64,000 nt of DNA from Pontivivens nitratireducens (lineage in GTDB: Bacteria > Pseudomonadota > Alphaproteobacteria > Rhodobacterales > Rhodobacteraceae): positions 1 to 64,000 of the forward strand of contig NZ_JACJUQ010000008.1 of NCBI RefSeq assembly GCF_014235845.1, read 5' to 3'. Below the pieces are notes generated by a model. The model searched no databases. It saw nothing but the letters and a program-made list of their open reading frames with translations, and was not told where the DNA came from. Numbering within the stretch: the first letter of the stretch is position 1; every line of letters starts with the position of its first letter. Positions 8,778 to 18,151 of the stretch are shown here, one piece after another. Made by a program: the position numbers and the translations under genes.

Positions 8778-10577
8778 TCAGCGTTGATCGAAGCGCAGCC
8801 GCACATATGATCCCGGAGCAGGTTCGATCACGTCGGATTTCTGGCCGGGCGTGCGCGCCTTCACCTTGCGACCCGAATGGCGGGCGAGCCAGGGTGCCCA
8901 ATCCTGCCACCACGATCCGGGATGCTCCTGCGCTTGTGTCATCCACTCCTCCAGCGTTTCCTCGTCCAGACTGTCCTTCGACCAGTACTGGTACTTTTCG
9001 GCCGCAGGCGGGTTCACCACACCCGCGATATGACCCGAACCGGCGAGGACGAAGCGGACATCCGCGTTCTTCATCATCCGTGCGCCGCGATAGACCGAAT
9101 GCGCAGGCGCGATGTGATCTTCGCGCGCCGCCACGTGATAGACCGGTCCGGTAATATCATCCAACCCCACGACCTCACCCTTGATCGGCAAGGTGCCGCG
9201 CACGAAGGCGTTGTTGCGATAAAACGTCTCCAGATAGAAGTGATGCACCCGCGCCGGCATCGCCGTGCTGTCCGCGTTCCAGTACAGCAGGTCGAAGGGA
9301 AACGGCTCCTTGCCCAGCATGTAATTATTGACGATATATCCCCAGATCAGATCGGCCGAGCGCAGCATGTTGAAGGCCGACGCCATCTTTTCGGCGGGCA
9401 GGAATCCCTTCTCCATTTCGGCATCCACCGCGTCGATGGTCTTGTCATCCACGAAGACCTGCAACTCCCCGGCATCGGCAAAATCAAGCTGTGCGGTGAA
9501 CAGCGTGGCGGATGCGATGCGCGTGTCCTTCGTCTTTCCCGCATGGGCCAGGATCGACCCGACCATCGTACCGCCGATGCAATAGGACGCGATGTTCAGC
9601 TTTTTCTGGCCGGTTTCCTTCAACGCGACGTTCATCGCGTCGCTCAGCGCATCCATGTAGCTGTCCCACGTCTCCGCCGCCTGGGCCTCATCGGGATTGA
9701 CCCAGGACACCATGAAGACGGTAAAGCCCTGCGCGACCAGCCATTTCATCATGCTCTTCTTCTCATTCAGGTCGAGCACGTAATACTTGTTTATCCAGGG
9801 CGGGATGAACATCAGCGGGCGGGCGTGAACCTGCTCGGTCGTGGGGGCATATTGAATAAGTTGCAGGACGTTGTTTTGAAAGATTACCGATCCCGGCGAC
9901 ACTGCCATGTCGCGCCCGACCTCGAAGGCGTCCATGTCGGTCTGGCGAATGATCAGTTGGCCCTTTCCCCGCTCCATGTCCTGCAACATCATTTTCAACC
10001 CGCGAACCAGATTCTCCCCCTTTTGCGAGGCGGTCGCCTCCAGTACTTCGGGGTTCAGCGCGAAGAAGTTGGACGGGCTCATCGCCTCGACGAAGGCGCG
10101 GGTGTAGAACTCGATCTTCTTGCGCTCCTGCGGCGGCAGGTCACCGACATCGTGTGCCGTGCCCTGAAGATAGCTGGCGGTCAGCAGATAGGATTGCTTG
10201 AGATAGTCGAACAGCACGTTTTCCGACCATTGCTCATGCTTGAACCGCTTGTCCCCGCGCGACGGTTCGACCACGGCGTCGGCAGGTTCCCCGATCCAGC
10301 GGGACCACGCGCTTTGCCACAATTCGGCCTGCGACTGCCACCACCCGAACGTCGCGGCGGCCAGCTGTTGCGGATTGTCCGCAAGGGCCTTGGCGAAATT
10401 CGTGAAGGACGGCAAGGTGTTGAGCGGATCGAGACGCGCCGGATGGTCCGCATTGGCGGCCTGGGCGTGCAGAAACTGCTTCCAGATCTCGGCGCTCGTC
10501 TCGGACACCTGCGCCATGTTGTGCGTGAACTCGGCACTTTCCTCCATCCATGTCTCCATGGTGTCCTTGTCACTCAT
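8778..10577 (-). CDS. phaC: Class I poly(R)-hydroxyalkanoate synthase
   Basis: 599 residues, typical of class I PhaC, which polymerises 3-hydroxyacyl-CoA into carbon-storage granules. The N-terminal PhaC domain is followed by an alpha/beta-hydrolase domain with the lipase-like box SYCIGGTMVG (nucleophile C333). The acid and His lie in ITGPVYHVAAREDHIAP and LAGSGHIAGVVNPP. The start MSDKDTME at 10577 has GGAGG six bases upstream; the open frame runs further back but without family similarity. No phaA, phaB, phaP or phaR is adjacent. It diverges from a small lipoprotein gene. Confidence 0.96.
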   Translation of the reverse strand: MSDKDTMETWMEESAEFTHNMAQVSETSAEIWKQFLHAQAANADHPARLDPLNTLPSFTNFAKALADNPQQLAAATFGWWQSQAELWQSAWSRWIGEPADAVVEPSRGDKRFKHEQWSENVLFDYLKQSYLLTASYLQGTAHDVGDLPPQERKKIEFYTRAFVEAMSPSNFFALNPEVLEATASQKGENLVRGLKMMLQDMERGKGQLIIRQTDMDAFEVGRDMAVSPGSVIFQNNVLQLIQYAPTTEQVHARPLMFIPPWINKYYVLDLNEKKSMMKWLVAQGFTVFMVSWVNPDEAQAAETWDSYMDALSDAMNVALKETGQKKLNIASYCIGGTMVGSILAHAGKTKDTRIASATLFTAQLDFADAGELQVFVDDKTIDAVDAEMEKGFLPAEKMASAFNMLRSADLIWGYIVNNYMLGKEPFPFDLLYWNADSTAMPARVHHFYLETFYRNNAFVRGTLPIKGEVVGLDDITGPVYHVAAREDHIAPAHSVYRGARMMKNADVRFVLAGSGHIAGVVNPPAAEKYQYWSKDSLDEETLEEWMTQAQEHPGSWWQDWAPWLARHSGRKVKARTPGQKSDVIEPAPGSYVRLRFDQR

Positions 10578-10675
10578 CGTTCCCTCCGGTCTTCGCATCC
10601 TGTCGCGGCCCTGTACGGGGCAGGCCGGATGCTTTAATCGTTTGTTCAAACGTAACTCATATCTGGCGAAATCCC

Positions 10676-11056
10676 ATGCGCTTTCTCACTGTTCTGACGG
10701 TCGTGGCACTTGGCGGATGCACCTTTGGTGAGGCCACGGGCCTGTACGATCTGCCTGAGGAAACGCCGATCGCTTTGCAGGATGCGGCCTATCCCGAATT
10801 GCTGACCCAACAACAGATCGCCGATCGCGGAATCGCCCCGCTGACCAGCGCAGAACAAGCGGTCGAACTGGCATCCGCCGATGCGCTGAGCCGACGCGCC
10901 GCCGGCGTCTTGCAGGAAGAGGCCGACCGGATCCAAGCGCGTGCAGGCGCATTGCGCAGCACCGCAGGCTCGCTGGACAAGACCGGCCCCGGCCTGACAG
11001 CAGACGGCCGGGCGCTTCTGGCGCGCGCGGCGCGATTGCGGGCCCGCGCTTCCTGA
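10676..11056 (+). CDS. Small predicted lipoprotein, function unknown
   Basis: 126 residues. A short signal peptide (MRFLTVLTVVALGGC) carries a lipobox with the modified Cys at residue 15. The mature part is alanine/arginine-rich and helical, with a probable coiled coil (residues about 60-125: repeated ALSRRAAGVLQEEADRIQAR-type heptads). This suggests an outer-membrane-anchored helical protein. I do not recognise a family. It sits between phaC (divergent) and terC (same strand, 83 bases downstream). Confidence 0.75.
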   Translation: MRFLTVLTVVALGGCTFGEATGLYDLPEETPIALQDAAYPELLTQQQIADRGIAPLTSAEQAVELASADALSRRAAGVLQEEADRIQARAGALRSTAGSLDKTGPGLTADGRALLARAARLRARAS

Positions 11057-11139
11057 TCTGATGACCCACTGGCCGACTGGACGCGAACCGGCACAGACCT
11101 ATCTCGCAGAGCGTCAGTAACAGTAAACCGGATCGCCAG

Positions 11140-11886
11140 ATGGACAGCATCGTACAGTTGATAAACGACCCCGCCAACTGGGCGGCCCTGATGACGTTGA
11201 TCGTGATGGAGGTCGTGCTGGGCATCGACAACCTGCTGTTCATCTCGATCGTCACCAACAAGTTACCGGAAAGCCAGCGGCGGCGGGCACGCAATCTGGG
11301 CATCGGCATGGCCCTCGTCCTGCGACTGTGCCTTCTGGCCGCCATAGCGTGGATCGTGGGCCTGACGGAGCCGGTCATCGAATTGTTCGGACGCGGCTTT
11401 TCGTGGAAGGACATCATCCTGCTTGCGGGCGGCACGTTCCTCGTCTGGAAGGCGACGAGGGAGATCCATCACCACGTCGACCCCGATCCCGGCGGCGACA
11501 TGATGGTCGGCACGGCGGTCAAGATGTCGCTCAGCGCGGCAATCGTGCAGATCCTCCTGCTCGATCTGGTCTTTTCCATCGATTCGATCATCACGGCGGT
11601 CGGCATGACGCCGCATGTGCCGATCATGGTGGTGGCGGTTATCATCGCCGTGACCTGCATGTTGCTGCTCGCCGCACCTTTGTCCGCCTTCGTGAACAGC
11701 AATCCGACGGTGGTCATGCTGGCGCTCGGCTTCCTGCTGATGATCGGCACGACCCTGGTGGCGGAGGGGTTCCACGTCGAGATTCCCAAGGGCTATATCT
11801 ACGCCGCGATGGGTTTCGCCGGTCTGATCGAAGGGTTGAACCTGCTGGCCAAACGCCGCCGGGCGAAGCTGAAGAGCGGGGTCTGA
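11140..11886 (+). CDS. TerC family integral membrane protein (first of two)
   Basis: 248 residues with seven to eight membrane segments. TerC hallmarks are [16 protein letters not shown] near the N-terminus and [17 protein letters not shown] in the centre, the two acidic intramembrane sites characteristic of the family. Between them lies a cytosolic loop with [11 protein letters not shown] that could bind metal. TerC proteins are linked to tellurite resistance and to manganese export/metalation of exported proteins. This copy lacks TelA or other Ter partners nearby and is followed after 7 bases by selD. Compare the second copy at 20092, which heads a Ter-like cluster. Confidence 0.88.
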   Translation: MDSIVQLINDPANWAALMTLIVMEVVLGIDNLLFISIVTNKLPESQRRRARNLGIGMALVLRLCLLAAIAWIVGLTEPVIELFGRGFSWKDIILLAGGTFLVWKATREIHHHVDPDPGGDMMVGTAVKMSLSAAIVQILLLDLVFSIDSIITAVGMTPHVPIMVVAVIIAVTCMLLLAAPLSAFVNSNPTVVMLALGFLLMIGTTLVAEGFHVEIPKGYIYAAMGFAGLIEGLNLLAKRRRAKLKSGV

Positions 11887-11893
11887 GCGCGAT

Positions 11894-14059
11894 ATGCAGC
11901 CCAGCCATCCCGTGACCCGTGACCTCATCCTGATCGGCGGGGGCCACGCACATGCGCTGGTGCTGCGAAAATGGGGCATGTCCCCCCTGCCCGGGGTGCG
12001 CGTCACCCTGATAACGCCCGAGCCGACCGCGCCCTATACCGGAATGCTGCCCGGTCACGTTGCGGGCCACTATTCCCGCGATGCGCTGGATATCGACCTG
12101 ATGCGCCTCGCCCGGTTCGCGGGGGCGCGTGTGGTGCTGAAACCGGCGACCGGGCTAGACCTGAATGCCCGGCAGGTCATCGTGCCGGATCGCGCGCCTG
12201 TGGCGTTCGACGCGCTGTCGATCAATGTCGGCATCCGCTCCACCCTGCCCGACCTGCCCGGCTTTGCGGAGCATGCCATACCGGCCAAGCCACTGGGCCT
12301 GTTCGCGGATCGCTGGGCACGCTTTGTCGAAGCGGTTGAAAAGGGAGAGGTCGAGGCAAGGATCGCGGTGATCGGCTGCGGTGTCGCCGGTGCGGAACTG
12401 GCCCTGTCGATGCATCACCGCTTGCGCGACCATGCGCCCGAAATCGTGATTCTGGAGGCGGAGGACGCGCTCAAACACGCCAGCCCCCGCGCCCGCGCCG
12501 CGTTGGAGCGCAATTTGCGCGATGCCGGCATCACGATACGTGAGGGCGTGCAGGTTACGCGGATCGCGGCGGATCACGTGGAAACCCAGGCGGGCGATAT
12601 CCCCTCCAACTTCACGGTCGGCGCAGCGGGGGCGACGCCGCTGCCTTGGGTCGCGCGGACAGGTCTGCCCGTGACGGATGGTTTTATCGAGGTCGGTGAG
12701 CATCTCAACAGCCCAGCCGATCCGACGATTTTTGCCGGTGGGGATTGTGCGCATATGCTGCATGCCCCGCGTGAGAAGGCCGGCGTTTTCGCCGTTAGGC
12801 AGGCACCGATCCTGCACCACAATCTGCGCGCGACGCTCAGCGGCAAGCGGCTCAAGGCTTACAAGCCACAGCGCGACTACCTCAAGCTGGTCAGCCTCGG
12901 CACGAAGGACGCTGTGGCGGACTGGCACGGACTTGCCCCCTCGGGATCACTGCTCTGGCGGTGGAAGGATCACATAGACAGCAAGTTCATGCGCAAGTTC
13001 GACGATCTGCCCGCAATGAACCAGTCCAACGACATTCCAGCCGAGGCCGCTGACGGTCTGGCTGAGATGATCGCCGCCCAGCCGATGTGCGGCGGTTGCG
13101 GGGCCAAGGTCGGGGCCGCGACGCTGCGCCGCCAGATCGACGATCTGCCCGCCCCGCACCGCCCTGACATAGCCGAGGGCGCAGGCGACGACGCGGCTCT
13201 TCTGATCCATGGCGCGGGTTTCCAGACCTTCACCACCGATCACTTCCGCGCCTTCATCGACGACCCGTGGCTTCTGACGCGAATAGCGGTGCTGCACGCC
13301 CTGGGCGACGTCTGGGCAATGGGCGGGCAGCCACAAGCCGCGCTGAGCCAGATTATCCTGCCCCGCATGGCTGAAAAGGCACAGGCCGACACCCTGCGTG
13401 AGATCATGGACGCGGCCAGCACCACCCTGCGCGATGCGGGTGCTGATCTGGTGGGCGGTCACACGTCCCTGGGGGCGGAACTGACCGTCGGCTTCAGCGT
13501 CACCGGGCTGGTCGAGCGGCCCATACGTCTGTCCGGCGCGCAGGCGGGCGACGCTCTGATCCTGACGAAACCCATCGGCACGGGCACCATTCTGGCCGCG
13601 GACATGCAGGCACAGGCGCCCGGTCATAGCGTGGCGGCGGCGCTGACGTCGATGTCGCTCAGTTCGGCGCGCGCTGCCGCAATCCTGTCGCCGCTGGCAC
13701 ATGCGATGACCGATGTGACGGGCTTCGGCCTGGCCGGTCATCTGTTCGGCATCCTCGACCTGTGCAGTCTTTCCGCCGATCTGCACGAGATACCCCTCAT
13801 CAACGGCGCGCTGGCGCTGGCCGAGGCGGGGCACCGGTCCTCTCTGTTCACGCAAAACACAATGCGGATCGCGGACGTTATTGGACCGGCGGGACCGCTC
13901 AAGGATTTGCTGTTCGATCCCCAAACCTCAGGTGGGCTGCTGGCGGCAATCGCACCGGGGGACGTCTCGGCGACCCTGTCGGCGCTGATGGATTCAGGCT
14001 ATACCGCCGCCCATATCGGCACTTTGTCCGATGGTCCGGCCCGGATCAGGATCGGGTGA
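11894..14059 (+). CDS. selD: Selenide, water dikinase fused to an FAD/NAD(P)H oxidoreductase
   Basis: 721 residues in two parts. Residues 1-375 are a pyridine-nucleotide-disulfide-type oxidoreductase: LILIGGGHAHALVL FAD motif at 11-24, IAVIGCGVAGAELAL NAD motif at 157-171, and TIFAGGDCAHM at 279-288. Residues 395-721 are SelD: CGGCGAKVG with the catalytic pair C402/K405, then AGDDAALL, TDHFRAFIDDPW, GHTSLGAELTVG and TSGGLLAAI. SelD makes selenophosphate from selenide and ATP. The fused domain, known in some bacteria and eukaryotes, may supply reduced selenium (inference). It converges on selU with a 14-base overlap. Confidence 0.95.
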   Translation: MQPSHPVTRDLILIGGGHAHALVLRKWGMSPLPGVRVTLITPEPTAPYTGMLPGHVAGHYSRDALDIDLMRLARFAGARVVLKPATGLDLNARQVIVPDRAPVAFDALSINVGIRSTLPDLPGFAEHAIPAKPLGLFADRWARFVEAVEKGEVEARIAVIGCGVAGAELALSMHHRLRDHAPEIVILEAEDALKHASPRARAALERNLRDAGITIREGVQVTRIAADHVETQAGDIPSNFTVGAAGATPLPWVARTGLPVTDGFIEVGEHLNSPADPTIFAGGDCAHMLHAPREKAGVFAVRQAPILHHNLRATLSGKRLKAYKPQRDYLKLVSLGTKDAVADWHGLAPSGSLLWRWKDHIDSKFMRKFDDLPAMNQSNDIPAEAADGLAEMIAAQPMCGGCGAKVGAATLRRQIDDLPAPHRPDIAEGAGDDAALLIHGAGFQTFTTDHFRAFIDDPWLLTRIAVLHALGDVWAMGGQPQAALSQIILPRMAEKAQADTLREIMDAASTTLRDAGADLVGGHTSLGAELTVGFSVTGLVERPIRLSGAQAGDALILTKPIGTGTILAADMQAQAPGHSVAAALTSMSLSSARAAAILSPLAHAMTDVTGFGLAGHLFGILDLCSLSADLHEIPLINGALALAEAGHRSSLFTQNTMRIADVIGPAGPLKDLLFDPQTSGGLLAAIAPGDVSATLSALMDSGYTAAHIGTLSDGPARIRIG

Positions 14060-15107
14060 TTTCCCGTGCCAGGCTGGCGACCGATCCGGCCACCTCGACA
14101 ATGCCGGCAGGGTCCAGTCGCCTGACGGCCAGGCCGACTGTCTTTACATCATGCCGGGCGCGCTGTCGGCTGTAGGCCGCGTCGTAGTGGTCCTGCATCA
14201 ACGCGGCGGCCAACGCCTCCAATTCGCCGGATGCAGCCAGTTCGCGCCAGTTTTTCAGAACCTCGTGACTATGCAACCCTTGCAAGCGGTCGATGATGTT
14301 GTCCAGTCGCGCGGGATCGGCAACGATGTCGGAATAGGCCCGGGTGAGGTATTTGGCCCTCTCATCCAGCGGCGCGGAGAGGTGGATTCTCGGCGCGGCC
14401 TGCATCGCCTTCCACAGGCTCGGCGGCACCAGAACTTGCCCGATCTTGCTCGATTCAGCCTCGACCAGCACCGGTTTCGCCGGGTCCAAGGCCGTGAATA
14501 TATGGCTCAACGCCGACTCGAAGGCCTTCTGACTGGGTTGCGAGACGTCAACGAAGCCGCCGAACACCGAGCCGCGATGACGGGCCAGCCCCTCCAGATC
14601 GACGACCTGAACCTCCGGGTCCTCGATCGCGTTGAGGATATCAGTCTTTGCGCAGCCGGTATTGCCGTCCAGCAGGACCAGCTTCCACGCGAAGTCGGCG
14701 TCGTACAACATCTGGCTGACCAGGCGCCGATAGGTGCGATATCCCCCCTCCAGCACTTCGGCCCGCCAGCCGATCTGCTTGAGGATCAGCGCCATCGAAT
14801 TCGACCGCTGCCCGCCACGCCAGCAATAGATCAGCGGGCGATAGCTGCCCGGTTTGTCCGCGAAATAGGCGTCGATATGATCCGCGACATTTCGCGCGAC
14901 CAGACCGGCGCCCAGTTTTCGCGCCTCCAACCGGCTGTTTTGCACATAGATCGTTCCAACCTCGGCGCGCTGCGCATCCCTGAGGACCGGCAGGTTGATC
15001 GCGCCGGGCAGATGATCCTCCGCGAACTCGGACGGGGAGCGGACGTCGATGATATCGTCGAAGCCGGCAGCCGCGATATCGGCAAGTGAGGAGATGGAAA
15101 AGGTCAT
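14046..15107 (-). CDS. selU: tRNA 2-selenouridine synthase
   Basis: 353 residues. An N-terminal rhodanese domain carries the catalytic cysteine in LIYCWRGGQRSNSM (about residues 94-107), followed by a P-loop domain with GNTGCAKTDIL. SelU/MnmH replaces sulfur by selenium in 2-thiouridine at the wobble position of tRNAs for Lys, Glu and Gln, using selenophosphate from SelD. The start MTFSISSLADI at 15107 is chosen because the rhodanese domain begins at once; the frame extends upstream without similarity. It overlaps the 3' end of selD, its selenophosphate supplier. Confidence 0.94.
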   Translation of the reverse strand: MTFSISSLADIAAAGFDDIIDVRSPSEFAEDHLPGAINLPVLRDAQRAEVGTIYVQNSRLEARKLGAGLVARNVADHIDAYFADKPGSYRPLIYCWRGGQRSNSMALILKQIGWRAEVLEGGYRTYRRLVSQMLYDADFAWKLVLLDGNTGCAKTDILNAIEDPEVQVVDLEGLARHRGSVFGGFVDVSQPSQKAFESALSHIFTALDPAKPVLVEAESSKIGQVLVPPSLWKAMQAAPRIHLSAPLDERAKYLTRAYSDIVADPARLDNIIDRLQGLHSHEVLKNWRELAASGELEALAAALMQDHYDAAYSRQRARHDVKTVGLAVRRLDPAGIVEVAGSVASLAREITRS

Positions 15108-15160
15108 GCCCCGGACATAGCCGAGCCCTGCGAAAGAGGGAAGCGTCACCTTTCTGAGTA

Positions 15161-15198
15161 TTTTAGTCGGAATAATGCTTGACGTTTTTTGTCGGAAT
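15161..15198. promoter_or_regulatory. Direct repeat in the promoter region of the Fe(III)-binding protein gene
   Basis: Two copies of TTTT-N-GTCGGAAT lie at 15161-15173 and 15186-15198. They are identical except for the N and start 25 bases apart. They sit between selU and the iron-binding protein gene. A TTGACG element at 15179-15184 lies between them and could be a -35 box, although the matching -10 is poor. The spacing suggests a paired operator on nearly the same DNA face; the regulator is unknown. Confidence 0.45.
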
Positions 15199-15249
15199 GT
15201 GGTGAACATGCCCCTGCAACGCAAATCGACCTGCCATGAAGGACACATC

Positions 15250-16257
15250 ATGTACCGTACGCTTCTGCTCACCACTGTCGCGATCTCGATGGCGGCCCCT
15301 GCCTTCGCGCAGGAACTGAACCTCTATTCCTCGCGCCATTACGACACGGATGAGCGTCTCTATTCCGATTTCGAAGAGGCGACCGGCATCACCATCAACC
15401 GCATTGACGGCAACGCGGACGAGTTGATCGAGCGCATGGTCGCGGAGGGTGAGAATTCGCCCGCCGACGTCATGCTGACCGTCGACGCGTCGCGCATCAC
15501 CCGCGCCGAAAATGCCGGTGTTCTGCAATCCATCGACAGCGATGTCCTGAACGAGGCGATTCCCGCCAACCTTCGCGACGAAGACGGCAAGTGGTTCGGT
15601 TTCTCGCAACGCGCGCGCATGATCTTCTTCGCCAAGGATCGCGTTGAAAACCCGCCCGCGACCTATACCGATCTGGCCGATCCGGCCTATTCGGATATGG
15701 TCTGCATCCGCTCTTCAACCAACACCTACAACCAGACCCTGCTGGCCTCCATCGTCACGCATGAGGGTGAGGAAGCAGCGACCGAATGGGCGCAGGGCAT
15801 CGTATCCAACATGGCCCGTGATCCGCAGGGCGGCGACACCGACCAGCTGCGCGGTCTGGTCTCGGGTGAGTGCGACATCGCCGTCACCAACTCCTACTAC
15901 TTCGCGCGCGCCCTGCGCTCGGACGTGGACGGCCTGTCCAGTGGAGTGGAGGACATCGGCTGGGTGTTCCCCGATCAGGACGGCAACGGCACGCATGTGA
16001 ACATCTCCGCCGGCGGTGTCGCGGCACATGCGCCGAACCGTGAGAATGCGATCGCGTTCCTCGAATATCTGGCCAGCCCGTCGGCGCAGGAATACTTCGC
16101 CAACGGCAACGACGAATTCCCCGTCGTCGCGGGCGTCGAGGTCGGTGAGGCCGCCGCGTCGCTGGGTGAGTTCAAGGCGGACGATGTCAGCCTGGCCGAG
16201 GTCGCATCGAACATCCCGCTGGCACAGCAGATCTTCAACACGGTCGGCTGGGAGTAA
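15250..16257 (+). CDS. Fe(III) ABC transporter periplasmic substrate-binding protein
   Basis: 335 residues. A signal peptide (about 1-20, cleavage after AFA) precedes an FbpA/FutA-type iron-binding protein: ELNLYSSRHYDTDERLYSDF at the mature start, NRIDGNADELIERM, PADVMLTVDASRI, and the tandem tyrosines in VTNSYYFARAL that coordinate ferric iron in this family. The start at 15250 follows AAGGA. No permease or ATPase gene follows; a strong terminator begins 20 bases after the stop, so the gene is monocistronic and its transporter must be elsewhere. Likely iron-regulated (inference from function and the upstream repeat). Confidence 0.92.
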   Translation: MYRTLLLTTVAISMAAPAFAQELNLYSSRHYDTDERLYSDFEEATGITINRIDGNADELIERMVAEGENSPADVMLTVDASRITRAENAGVLQSIDSDVLNEAIPANLRDEDGKWFGFSQRARMIFFAKDRVENPPATYTDLADPAYSDMVCIRSSTNTYNQTLLASIVTHEGEEAATEWAQGIVSNMARDPQGGDTDQLRGLVSGECDIAVTNSYYFARALRSDVDGLSSGVEDIGWVFPDQDGNGTHVNISAGGVAAHAPNRENAIAFLEYLASPSAQEYFANGNDEFPVVAGVEVGEAAASLGEFKADDVSLAEVASNIPLAQQIFNTVGWE

Positions 16258-16276
16258 TTCCCACCCCTGAAACGCG

Positions 16277-16305
16277 AAAGGGCGCCCTGCGGGACGCCCT
16301 TTTTT
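16277..16305 (+). terminator. Rho-independent terminator after the Fe(III)-binding protein gene
   Basis: An AAAGGGCGCCC / GGACGCCCTTT stem with a TGCG loop is followed by a run of T (TTTTTT). Reading on the other strand it also has an A-run/T-run partner, so it may serve the convergent gatA as well. Confidence 0.85.
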
Positions 16306-16323
16306 AGTACCCGGCTCGAAGTG

Positions 16324-17814
16324 CTACCACCAGCGCGCGGCCTTGGTCTCGAACTTCGCCGCCTTCTCCAGCGCGAACGCAGTGTTGAGCAGGTCGCCCT
16401 CCTCCCACGGTTTTCCGATCAATTGCAGGCCGAGCGGCAAACCATCCGCGGAAAGGCCGGAGGGGACGGAGATTCCCGGCAGACCCGCCAGGTTCAGCGT
16501 CACCGTGAAGACGTCGTTCAGGTACATCTCCACCGGGCTCATTTCTGCGGCCGCGCCCAGCGCGAAGGCGCGTGAGGGCGTGGTCGGCGTCAGGATCGCG
16601 TCGATGCCATCGGCGAAGGCTGTCTCGAAATCCCGCTTGATCAGCGTGCGAACCCGCTGCGCCTTGCGGTAATAGGCGTCGTAGAAGCCGGCGCTCAGCA
16701 CATAGGCGCCCAGCATCACGCGGCGTTGCACTTCGGTGCCGAACCCCTCGGCCCGGGTCTTCTCGTACATCTCGGTGATGCCGTCGCCCGCCGACAGTTT
16801 CGCCCGGTGGCCGTAGCGCACACCGTCATAGCGCGACAGGTTCGAGGATGCCTCCGCCGGGGCGATCACATAATAGGTCGGCAGCGCGTATTGCGTGTGC
16901 GGCAGGGAGATATCGACAACCTGCGCCCCTGCATCGCGCAGCATGGCCGCGCCCTCGTCCCACTGCTTCGCAATCGTGTCAGACAGGCCGTCCACGCGAT
17001 ATTCGCGCGGAATGCCGATCTTCTTGCCGCGAATGTCGCCGGTCAGGGCCGCCTCGAAATCGGGCACGGGAATGTCGGCGGAGGTGCTGTCCTTCTCATC
17101 ATGCCCGGCCATCGCACCCAGCATGATCGCGGCATCGCGCACCGTCTTGGTCATCGGACCCGCCTGATCGAGCGAGGATGCATAAGCGATCACGCCCCAG
17201 CGCGAGCACCGTCCATAGGTCGGTCGCAGACCCACCGTGCCGGTGAACGCGGCGGGCTGGCGGATCGAACCGCCGGTATCGGTGCCCGTCGCAGCCAGAC
17301 ACAGATCCGCCGCGACCGCCGCCGCCGATCCGCCGGACGATCCACCCGCCGTCAGCTTCGCGTCCGATCCCTGCGCCCGCCAGGGGGATACGGTAGGTCC
17401 GTAGACCGAATATTCCGTGGCGGAGCCCATGCCGAACTCATCCATGTTCAATTTGCCCAGCATGACCGCGCCGGAGGACCACAGGTTCGCCGTGACCGTC
17501 GACTCGTAGGGCGGCGTGAATCCATCCAGAATCTTCGATGCCGCCTGACTGCGCACGCCCTCGACGCAGAACAGATCCTTCACGCCCAGCGGAATGCCGG
17601 TCATCGCGGTCGCGTCGCCACCTGCGATGCGGGCATCGGCGGCATCCGCCATGTCCAGCGCCCGTTCCGCCGTGACGGTGACCACGGCGTTCAGCGCGGA
17701 GGCCCCCTCGATCGCGTCCAGACAGGCCTGCGTCAGCTCCCGACTCGTCACTTCCTTGGCGGCCAGTTTCGCGCGGGCATCGGCAATGGTGAGGGTATTG
17801 AGAGCCATGGTCAT
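16324..17814 (-). CDS. gatA: Asp-tRNA(Asn)/Glu-tRNA(Gln) amidotransferase subunit A
   Basis: 496 residues. The amidase-signature Ser-Ser-Lys triad is visible as K79 in [11 protein letters not shown]159 in [14 protein letters not shown] and S183 in [13 protein letters not shown]. GatA releases ammonia from glutamine for transamidation of mischarged tRNA. Its ATG overlaps the gatC stop (ATGA at 17811-17814), so the two are translationally coupled. gatB is not in the window, which is common in alphaproteobacteria. It ends 70 bases from the convergent iron-binding protein gene, with a shared terminator between. Confidence 0.97.
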   Translation of the reverse strand: MTMALNTLTIADARAKLAAKEVTSRELTQACLDAIEGASALNAVVTVTAERALDMADAADARIAGGDATAMTGIPLGVKDLFCVEGVRSQAASKILDGFTPPYESTVTANLWSSGAVMLGKLNMDEFGMGSATEYSVYGPTVSPWRAQGSDAKLTAGGSSGGSAAAVAADLCLAATGTDTGGSIRQPAAFTGTVGLRPTYGRCSRWGVIAYASSLDQAGPMTKTVRDAAIMLGAMAGHDEKDSTSADIPVPDFEAALTGDIRGKKIGIPREYRVDGLSDTIAKQWDEGAAMLRDAGAQVVDISLPHTQYALPTYYVIAPAEASSNLSRYDGVRYGHRAKLSAGDGITEMYEKTRAEGFGTEVQRRVMLGAYVLSAGFYDAYYRKAQRVRTLIKRDFETAFADGIDAILTPTTPSRAFALGAAAEMSPVEMYLNDVFTVTLNLAGLPGISVPSGLSADGLPLGLQLIGKPWEEGDLLNTAFALEKAAKFETKAARWW

Positions 17815-18098
17815 TCCACCACCTTCGGAACTGCAAAGAAGCCTTCGCGCGCGTCGGGCGCGTTGGCCAGGATATCCTCCTGCCGGTCGCCGTCCGTAAT
17901 CACATCGGCGCGGCGTTTCAGGTTCATCGGCGTGACCGAGGTCATCGGCTCCACCCCGTCCGTATCCACTTGCGACAATTGCTCCATGAAGGCGAGCACG
18001 GCGCTCAACTCCTCGGCGAGCGCGGGCAGGCGCTCCTCCTCCACATGGATGCGGGCGAGATGCGCGACACGGCGCGCGGTATCGGTATCGATGGCCAT
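17811..18098 (-). CDS. gatC: Asp-tRNA(Asn)/Glu-tRNA(Gln) amidotransferase subunit C
   Basis: 95 residues, the standard length. GatC features are [17 protein letters not shown] at the N-terminus, the helical [15 protein letters not shown] segment, the [12 protein letters not shown] centre, and the C-terminal [20 protein letters not shown], which wraps between GatA and GatB. GAGGGA lies upstream of the ATG. The guanine deaminase gene on the same strand ends 53 bases upstream. Confidence 0.97.
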   Translation of the reverse strand: MAIDTDTARRVAHLARIHVEEERLPALAEELSAVLAFMEQLSQVDTDGVEPMTSVTPMNLKRRADVITDGDRQEDILANAPDAREGFFAVPKVVE

Positions 18099-18151
18099 TG
18101 GCGGTTCCCTCTCAGGCGTCGATCAGGGTGTAACGGCGCAGGGGGCGAGGT

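Noticed and set aside
8877-10637. Plus-strand frame of 586 codons opposite phaC
   Set aside because: Antisense shadow; phaC motifs on the minus strand are unambiguous.
11894-15107. Selenocysteine machinery or in-frame TGA selenoprotein near selD
   Set aside because: No tRNA-Sec, selA or selB was seen, and all nearby genes are intact without needing TGA read-through.
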